Of a stretch of DNA of 64,000 nucleotides, positions 57,301-64,000 are shown one piece after another. The translations under genes and the position numbers were made by a program. Source of the DNA: Marasmius tenuissimus. Lineage: Eukaryota; Basidiomycota; Agaricomycetes; Agaricales; Marasmiaceae. The DNA lies in NCBI GenBank assembly GCA_029532415.1, contig JAQOTA010000008.1, positions 186,001-250,000 of the forward strand, given 5' to 3'. Each line of letters opens with the position of its first letter. Position 1 is the first letter of the stretch. Below the pieces are notes generated by a model that did no database searches, was not told the origin of the DNA, and saw only the letters and a program-made list of their open reading frames with translations.

Positions 57301-58285
57301 ACCAGCTTCATTGAGGGTCTTGGTTGGCTCGAGTCAAAACGCAGTAAGAGATTGAACATCAGCGACAAGAAAAAGTGTAGACGAATCTCAATGCCGCAGG
57401 GTTCTTTGAAAGACCAAATGAGAGCTATGGAAACGACATGATCGCGGCCGGAGGAAGAAAGCGCGATGTGCGCCTACACAATCTGCCTGACGCCAACACG
57501 TGGATGTTCAGGCTCCGCTCAAACCTGCTTCACTACATCACCATGACTCATTGATCTCGTCAGTAGACGAGTGAGCACGGTATACGATTTTCGAAATCCC
57601 GATAACCCTCAGACAGGTTTATCCGGGTATTCTTTCTCGACGAGATCCTTCTAGTGTTACATAATTCAACTCGACAGGAACAAGGTCGCGTTCGGCACGA
57701 TACTGGAGGTGTATCGAGTGGAATTCAACCGGAAACTCGGAAGGCCAAATACGCCTGAGAGGCTGCATCGGAGATTCGGCCGCTGGCTTTCTTTCCTTCA
57801 CCTCACGACCGATATTCTCAAACCAAACGCTCATTACACCGGCGTAGCAGCATGTCGCACTCATGGAGCTATAAGACGACTGGCAGAACTCAAAGCAACG
57901 TTGAGTGCTGGACGGTGCAACTCGTTAATCCAAGATTCCAGAATCGTTCCTCCACACACAGCTCGAATCCCGCCGGTACAACCTTTCTACTACGCGACCA
58001 GGAGGTGTTTCGTGCGTGATATCGGAACATCAAGAATGCTACGGCACTGCTCCAATGTCACAAACTCTTTTTGTATCAGTCATCAGATCGTCGGAACGGT
58101 GCTGATTCGGGAGGCTCAACATGTAAGAACACAGCATGTTGACCACGGGGTCAACAGGGCTTCACAAAAGTATCGATAGGTGCTTTGTATCTTCTTTTCT
58201 CCTCGCAATCATCTACTCGCACGAAAACCCCCGTCCATTTCTTCTATCTGGTATCTTGTGGACTTGTATCATCCCTAATTATCCC
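57301..58285 (+). repeat. Upstream module of family A copy 6, diverged
   Basis: Its first part (GGAAGAAAGCGCGATG, CATCACCATGACTCATTG) matches the start of the upstream module at 15430, but the conserved block of copies 1-4 is missing. A 156-codon + frame at 57709-58179 has no counterpart in other copies and no domain, so it is not annotated as a gene. Confidence 0.4.
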
Positions 58286-60962
58286 ATGTCCAGCAACAGC
58301 ATCTTCCCAAACGCAAAGAATCTCCAAATTGGTGATGGTGCGGCTTTTCGGATTGCAGGAAGGGACCAGATCACAAATGTGTATAACGACTCGGAAAGGG
58401 GGACTCGGTGGGTTAGTTTGGTGCGTACACCCGCTATGTAACATCCGGTCGCCATCAAATCTGAACCTCCAGCCCAGAACGGAGATATGTATCGAAGGTT
58501 TCCCATCGGAGACATCATTGTACGGAGGAATGTGTCGTCAACCATTCAGGATGTCACTATCGATGCTCACCGAGCATCAACGTTCAAGACAATACGGGAG
58601 TTAGGGAAGCTAAAAGTGGTTAAAGTCAGGAAGATCACCCAACATGTTGAACTATTAGGATTTCCGGGAGGTTTTACCGCAGTGAAGGTTGAGACAGTGG
58701 AGAAAGATCAAGTCGTGGAGTTGAGCAACGTGAGTAAGCTTCAAAAGATCTAACCCATAGGATGACTATACAAAGTTACCGTAGATCATAAAGCGGGTAT
58801 ATCAAGAAATGTCCTCTCAACAGTTAAGCAAGCTCCTTTTGGCTGGCGCATTACTGATTCAGTTCCTGCCAGGTCCCCACTAATCACCCAGCTGGTTGGG
58901 TTTGGTTGGTCGGAACGGCCGACATTCATATTCCACGACGGTAAGATTTACTCTCTCAGCGAGGCTCGGCATAGACGTTCAATGGGATTGATGTAGAACT
59001 TGTGAATGGTGATGAATACATTGACGAAATGATAGCTGGAGGAAACTTGGTTGGGTACTACTACCTTTGGTATACACAGGTATGCCTGGTCTTTCAACGT
59101 CCTGCATCTACTGATAGTGCTTTCAGAATATCTCGTTGCTCGCTTTGCGTGACGACAAGACTCTTATCATCCCAGTGAGTGGGTTATCTTCCGCGTCGAC
59201 TGTCTATTAATGGAACACAGGTTTCGCAGTACACGAACTTTTGGACGTTCAACCCCAGAACCCATGCTTGGCAGTATGACCTGCCTTCTGTTTTAATTTC
59301 ACTACCCAGCGACAACATCTCTCTCAAACCAGTCACCTATTCCCCAACCCCACTTCGCCAAGACACTCGTCCACAACTTGACGCCGTTGGGATCGCCACC
59401 TGCTTCGAAGAGCAATTTGGCGACTTCTTGCACCTGATTGCGTCCATGGGAGAAACGAGGCCCGTGGAGGACCTGAAAGACTTTTCGCGACATGGCTTCC
59501 TGACCTTTGGGACTGTCATCGACCGCAATAAACTCGGGATCGTCGCTCACTTCCCCTCTTCCGCTTCTCCCGAATGGAATTGTTGGAGTTATACCGAAGA
59601 TGTTGAAGCCAGCTACTCTACCTCTGGTATGTCCATCTGCCTTCTCAAAATTCTCCCTTGTGTTGAGATTCTTAGTCCACTCACGTGTCGATTTCTCATT
59701 CCGAAATACCGACCATCGCCGAGTGGACCTCCACTTCTCCCTGGGTCTTCCAGATTCACTTCAACGTCGCACTGCGTACCTCAGCCAGTCGGTCCCGTTT
59801 GTCGAAGACTGTGATTATCCGAGTAATGACCTTGGTTAGTCCCCGTAATAACATTTTACTTCCTCTCGCTGATTGCCGTTTTTGCGCAGCCCTGATCAAC
59901 GAAGTGCGATTCTCCCTCATAGGCACCTTCCACCACAACCCTGCGAGGTCTACTGCCCCAGCATACCTGTTTGTTCCACCTATTCCTGTTGAGGTGGTCA
60001 GCAACCTATATTGTATCTGTTACCCTCTCCCCGAACCCCTCTTTTTCTGGTGCTCTGACCCAAACGGACAGAATGTCATTTGTAAGGAGGATTGGGAAAC
60101 ATACGGAATCCCTCAGTTAGAGGTTCTCGCGTGGATTGGCTCGGCATGGTACTACGATAGATACGTAACGGTTGGAGATTATCTACGGAAGAAGAACTAT
60201 CCTCTGGATGGGAGGCAATATGCACGAGAACATGGGTATCCCGAACTGGTATACGGTAAATGATGGTTTGGTGAGACACTCGAGACTATCTTCACTTTCA
60301 TTACATCAGGTGATCCTCACGGTTCCGGTATTGTGGCTTTAGAAGAGCCGGATGGACCTCAAGAAATCGATAGTTACTTCGAGGGGTCGGAATGCCGAGG
60401 CTAGTCTTCGTCTTTCTTTGCTTATTGCTATCTTGTACTCACAGTAGAGTTATAGGTAACCCCAGCGATCAAGCAAACAACCACGGCAATGATGATAGTC
60501 CGGTATCTTCCAACCTATCTTGCAACAAAATACAAGAAATCCAACGCGGCGAAGCTAACCAAATCAACACATGCACAGGTATAATTTCTTGCGAACCCCG
60601 TTATGGTTTCATTGCTCATCTGCTCTCAGTTACTTCATTACCAATCGAAGGCAGCCAAGAGAGTCCCAAACCGCGTATGATCCATGGTCTAGGTCAGTAC
60701 CATTTCGTTATGTCCCCTTGGTCATACTATGCTGATGTCGACTCGATACTCCATAGCACCGTCGCGTCGTTCTTCCCAATCCCATAGCAACGAGTATCAA
60801 CCGCCGTCGTGGCCCCGAGCCAAATACGAGCTTTTCGTGCTGTTTTTCGTAGTAGTACTGTCCGTCATTGACAAAGTTACACGCTTATTGGGTAGTACGA
60901 GCCAGGAGAGTATTGCCGTTGAATCGATAGACGAGACTGGGGAAAAAACTCAAAATAGTTGA
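58286..60962 (+). CDS. Family A copy 6: divergent 13-exon tail-anchored-like protein
   Basis: Exons are 58286-58420, 58478-58729, 58785-58822, 58873-58940, 58997-59079, 59127-59174, 59221-59626, 59676-59834, 59890-60255, 60310-60399, 60450-60578, 60630-60692 and 60757-60962; they give 680 residues. This is the most divergent intact copy: the N-terminus is MSSNSIFPNAKNLQIGDG with an extra residue (ITNVYND), exon 11 is eight codons longer, and the C-terminal hydrophobic segment is shorter (YELFVLFFVVVLSVIDK). Intron 10 has a GC donor (GCTAGT). In spite of this, every intron position and phase equals the other copies, which supports the shared gene model. Function unknown. Confidence 0.8.
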
Positions 60963-61319
60963 TTAGCGAATCGATGAGTATCACGACATTGTATACATAT
61001 AAGAGTGAGTGAATAAACGTAGTGTTTTGGCCTATACCCTACTCGTTTGTAGCTTTGATTGATCATTCCGTTGAACGGGGTGAACATATCCAAATAAACT
61101 GTCGATTATCACAGCAGAATGCCCTGGCATTGCCACATTGTTGTGAGCTTTTTACCCCGGTGGTCAAAAGTTCACGGTGAACTCAATGAAGGGAAACACA
61201 GCTTCGATTACGTGGAGGGCATAAGCATCGATGGGCGTCATCTATCTCTCTCCCACCATCAATTGTCCTCCAAATCCCCGCTATCTTTGTTCCGCCTGAT
61301 AGTCTATGGTACTACCAGG
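60963..61319 (+). other. Spacer between A copies 6 and 7
   Basis: Only 357 bp separate the stop of copy 6 from the ATG of copy 7, the shortest spacer in the array. The last 130 bp (GGGCATAAGCATCGATGGGC and the following CT-rich stretch) resemble the immediate 5' flank of other A genes. Confidence 0.5.
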
Positions 61320-61520
61320 ATGTCCAGAAACAGCATTTTTCCGAATGCAACCAACGTTCAAATCGGTGACGGTGTTGCTTTTCAAATCGAAGGAAGGAAT
61401 CAGGTCACAAATGTATACCATAACCTAGGAAGAGAGTCCGAGTGGATTAATTTGGTGTGTACGCATACATCCAGTCGAGAATCACACTCTAAACCTCAAG
61501 TCTAGAACGGAGCTACGTAC
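61320..61520 (+). pseudogene. Family A copy 7, truncated after exon 1
   Basis: Exon 1 (61320-61454; SIFPNATNVQIGDGVAF, NQVTNVYHN) is most like copy 6. A normal intron follows, and exon 2 starts at 61506 (NGATY) but after 15 nt the match ends at 61520, where unrelated DNA starting TGTTGAGAATAGAGGG joins. The remaining 11 exons are absent. Confidence 0.75.
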
Positions 61521-61807
61521 TGTTGAGAATAGAGGGAATTGGGCGTTGAGAACCTCACTATTGAGGGGATTCAATGGGGGGGAAAAGCAGGAAAGAATCG
61601 ATTGGAAATACTAGCTACGCCGTATATAAATGTATGAATAACAAATACTTAGTCTAGTCCAAACTGCGCCCCTCTACCCGTACCTCAATTAGACTACCAT
61701 ATATAGAAGTGCAAAATGTGTCACGTTGCTTGGACTGATCGTTCCCACGCGTACACGGTGACGCGTACTTTTTTTCCCTCGCGCCTCTCCCTCCGGTCGT
61801 ATCGCAG
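61521..61807 (+). mobile_element. Possible LTR start and helicase 5' flank
   Basis: The DNA beginning at the breakpoint, TGTTGAGAATAGAGGG, has the TGTTGA start seen in the solo LTR at 7346, and TATA-like words (GTATATAAATG; CCATATATAG) follow at 61620 and 61700. I cannot find the CA end or the repeat of CGTAC expected for a target duplication, so the LTR reading is weak. Confidence 0.25.
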
Positions 61808-62590
61808 ATGAACTCGAGGAACCAGGGGAGCTCACAGTTGAGCCCATCTGCGATATTGAATACGAGTAGTCTTAAATTTACATTCTCTTCCAATGCCGGT
61901 CTTTCCCTCTGTTCTCGTATAATTCAGAAATACGCTCCTTATATTCCCCATGATTACATCCTGGAAGGCGTCGCTGCCTCGCTCGACAGAAAGGATTTAA
62001 TTGCCGTTACGCCTACAGGCTCTGGAAAGACGGGATATATGGCGTTCTTCTTGATTGTGGCCAAGGAACTGGCTGAGCATCCTGCCAGTTACTCGGAAGT
62101 CCCGCGCCCGATCATCAAGTGGTTACCAAAAAACCCTCTCATGCTCGTAGTGTGCCCTACAGATTATATGGAATATCAACTGGCACGTTTCATTTTGAAC
62201 TGAATTGTCGATCTTCTTTAATATTGAACTTTTTCAATAGGAGCAGAATTTCAATGTACTCGGCTTGAAGGCTCTCGTTATTAACTCCACGGCCACCCAT
62301 ACCGCAAGCGAGGCGGGGCTACCAAGTCCATGGAGACGTGCACAGGAGGAGGATGGCTTGTCTGCCCTACTGCTGAGTCCAGAGCAGCTTCAATGCAAGG
62401 AGTTTGAGATTGCTCTCAGGAATTCCCACTTCCGCACTCGAATGTTTGCCGTGTCCGTCGATGAAGTCCATCTATTGCTCTCGTGGGGTAAACAATTTCG
62501 GAAGTCATTTCAGGGAATCGGTCTAGCACGCTCTCGCCTTCGTGATGAAGTCGTTATACAAGCTGTGACAGCAACTATGAAGGGCTTTTT
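61808..62590 (+). pseudogene. RecQ-like DEAD/DEAH helicase fragment (domain 1 only)
   Basis: Exon 1 (61808-62182) and exon 2 (from 62241) join through a GC-AG intron. Visible motifs are the Walker A TPTGSGKT (residues 68-75), a motif Ia-like VVCPTDYMEYQL, LLLSPEQLQ, the Walker B-type VDEVHLLLSWG and a motif III-like VTATMKG. This is the first RecA-like domain of a RecQ-type helicase. The second domain is absent: at about 62585 the frame enters DNA shared with the TIR element at 51824 and stops at 62640-62642. Such helicase-like genes are numerous in Agaricomycete genomes and often travel with repeats; this one cannot be active as an unwinding enzyme. Confidence 0.75.
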
Positions 62591-63037
62591 AGAGGGATAT
62601 AGCTCTTCTCGGGTGATGCCCGAGCTGGACCAGGAAGTGTAACTGGTCGCCCAATTTGCCATTACCCTCTCCTCACATTGTCGCGGGCGGTCCACAAGAA
62701 TTCTTCTGTATATATCTTCCATGGAGATGGTTCACCAAAAAACTTGGGATATTGGAAGAGCTATAGTGAAACTTGGACTTGGTACAGCTTCGCAGACACA
62801 CCAGTAAACACAATATATAGTTCCTGGAGAAGTCACACGTGTGATACAGTTGCAATTTCATACATTTTGCATTATAGAAGAACAACACGACAGAATTTCC
62901 CCTTGATAATTCGTAGTCATAGTATAGTGTATCAAATTGAACTCTAAAAAGATTGGTGAGTTGGGAAGGTGAGGGGAAGTGGTATCAAATTGGGTAGTTA
63001 CTTACCCTGGACGTGAACACATGGTGGCCAGGTATAG
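62586..63037. mobile_element. Left-truncated copy of the 601 bp TIR element
   Basis: The stretch matches 51824-52303 along its length (TAGAGGGATATAGCTCTTCT; CCCGAGCTGGACCAGGAAGT; ACACACCAGTAAACACAATA) and ends in the same TGGCCAGGTATAG followed by TA. The left 120 bp including the left inverted repeat are absent; helicase sequence is joined instead. A 30-base AAAGTCACGGC-type stretch in the first copy is missing here. Confidence 0.8.
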
Positions 63038-63562
63038 TAGGTCAACAGCTCAAGTACATGATGAGTAAGAACATCCTTCCGAGGAGATTAAAGCGTCAAA
63101 CACTTCAGGTCTCCAGAATCTCGCGATGGTGACATGTTTGGATGGGAAGCGCCAGGTCAGAGTGGGTGTGCAAGATGATTGGTTTGATCGTCAGTAATAA
63201 CACGACGACTGTAGCCCCCTGGATTGACTGTGGCTCGCCAACAGGGTGCTCGTGTGCCTCGTGAACACGGTATTTTCCAGTGTTTGTCCGTGACTGACTA
63301 GGAGTAAAACGACGACGGGATACATTCCCTGTAAGAGGAGAATGCTTGGGCTGCAATGAATACATGACAATAATGAAAACGACTCGCTGCAATTTGAGTG
63401 TTCACAGGCGTGTAAATGTTGCCAATGATGAGCCGGCATGACGCCTAGCGCAGAGGGCTACAGCATGGCTACACTACTACTTACCAGAGAGGAGTTTTAG
63501 AGAGGTAGAGGCAAGACATAGAAGCTCAAGCACACTGTAGATTTAAGTAGAGAACTACGAGC
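63038..63562. mobile_element. 3' flank of the copia element, possibly LTR
   Basis: This lies between the TIR element and the decayed pol end and is downstream of pol on the minus strand, where a 3' LTR is expected. TATATAAG on the minus strand at about 63562-63569 is a plausible LTR TATA box. I cannot define LTR ends or a target duplication. Confidence 0.3.
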
Positions 63563-64000
63563 TTATATACATGTAGAGACCAATTTGACTTTGCCATCTT
63601 CAACACACAATCAAATATAATGATATCAAATATCAATGTGCTTGGTTTGGTGTTCTTGAACCGGGTTAGATGCAATGAAGATAGAGCCTTGATTATCTCC
63701 GCAGATTGGAATAGGACCCAAGTCAATTCCAAGTTCAGAGAGTAGCAATCTTATCCAGGAAGCTTGACGACTGCAATCCAACAGTACCATATACTCAGCC
63801 TCAGTGGAAGAAAGTGCTACAGTCTTCTGGGCATGTGATTGCCACGAGAAGATGCTGCCTGCTAACTTGAGGAAGTAGCCAGTGATTGAACGGCGCTTGA
63901 TAGGATCAGCAGCCCAATCTGAGTCTGTGAACGCAAGAAGACCTCCATCAGAGTCACCATCGTAGACAAGTGAATAATCTGATGTGCCAGCTAGATAGCG
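63563..64000 (-). pseudogene. Ty1/copia pol fragment: RNase H domain, decayed, runs off the window
   Basis: The minus frame is open from the window edge and shows the copia RNase H signatures FTDSDWAAD, RRSITGYFLKL, ISW-like FSWQS, TVALSSTEAEYM and GDNQGSIFIASNP, ending at KHIDI. At 63626-63628 and 63611-63613 two in-frame TGA codons stand where the family normally has Arg, after which the same frame continues with VEDGKV to a TAA at 63563-63565. Both look like CGA to TGA transitions. The reverse transcriptase would lie beyond the window. The element is dead at this end unless readthrough occurs. Confidence 0.85.

Noticed and set aside
57709..58179. A 156-codon + strand ORF before A copy 6
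   Set aside because: It lies in the upstream module, has no start context, domain or conserved counterpart in other modules, and runs into the 5' flank of the A gene.
61521..63046. A complete LTR-type unit from TGTTGAG at 61521 to GTCAACA at 63046
   Set aside because: The flanking five bases differ (CGTAC against GCTCA), and the right end coincides with the TA behind the TIR element instead.

Overview
The window looks like a chromosome segment of a filamentous basidiomycete (Agaricomycetes). Coding DNA is cut by many introns of about 50 nt with GT-AG or GC-AG ends, the largest gene has 13 exons, small secreted proteins with fungal signal peptides are present, and LTR and TIR elements are abundant. 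The style fits Ceratobasidiaceae (Rhizoctonia-type) genomes, but that placement is inference. I found no rRNA, tRNA or CRISPR array.

The backbone is a dispersed same-strand (+) array of one gene family, here called family A. It has four full-length 13-exon copies of about 680 codons in the classes 3130-5809, 16901-19535, 25642-28305 and 37177-39841, a fifth and more divergent intact copy at 58286-60962, a broken copy at 45790-50368 carrying a 1.9 kb insert, and a truncated copy at 61320-61520. The inferred protein has no signal peptide, starts with a short Gly/Asp motif (NIQIGDGATF...GRDQVT), has a conserved aromatic-rich central part, a variable acidic/polar linker, one C-terminal membrane segment and a short tail. 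I do not recognise the family.

Between the A genes lie mosaics of duplicated modules: an upstream module before each A gene; a downstream module that contains pieces of a minus-strand family (B) with a 36-codon exon; and a longer 'E' module (about 20.3-22.4, 29.1-31.6, 40.1-43.7 and 54.9-57.3 kb) with remnants of another minus-strand family. A 2.7 kb segment (6.4-9.1 and 51.1-53.9 kb) is duplicated and carries a three-exon secreted hydrophobic protein, intact at 52357-53101 and split by a solo LTR at 7163-8316.

Mobile DNA is well delimited in several places: solo LTRs at 7346-7799 (target duplication GCAGC) and 9286-9731 (CTAAG); a 601 bp TIR element at 51703-52303 with a TA duplication and its empty site at 7110-7111; a 2.5 kb TIR element at 31658-34164 with an 8 bp duplication and GTAGCGTAC repeat clusters; and a candidate TIR element at 13126-13668. 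The right end (61.5-64 kb) is a pile-up of a truncated A gene, a RecQ-like helicase fragment, a left-truncated copy of the 601 bp element, and the decayed 3' end of a Ty1/copia element on the minus strand that runs off the window.
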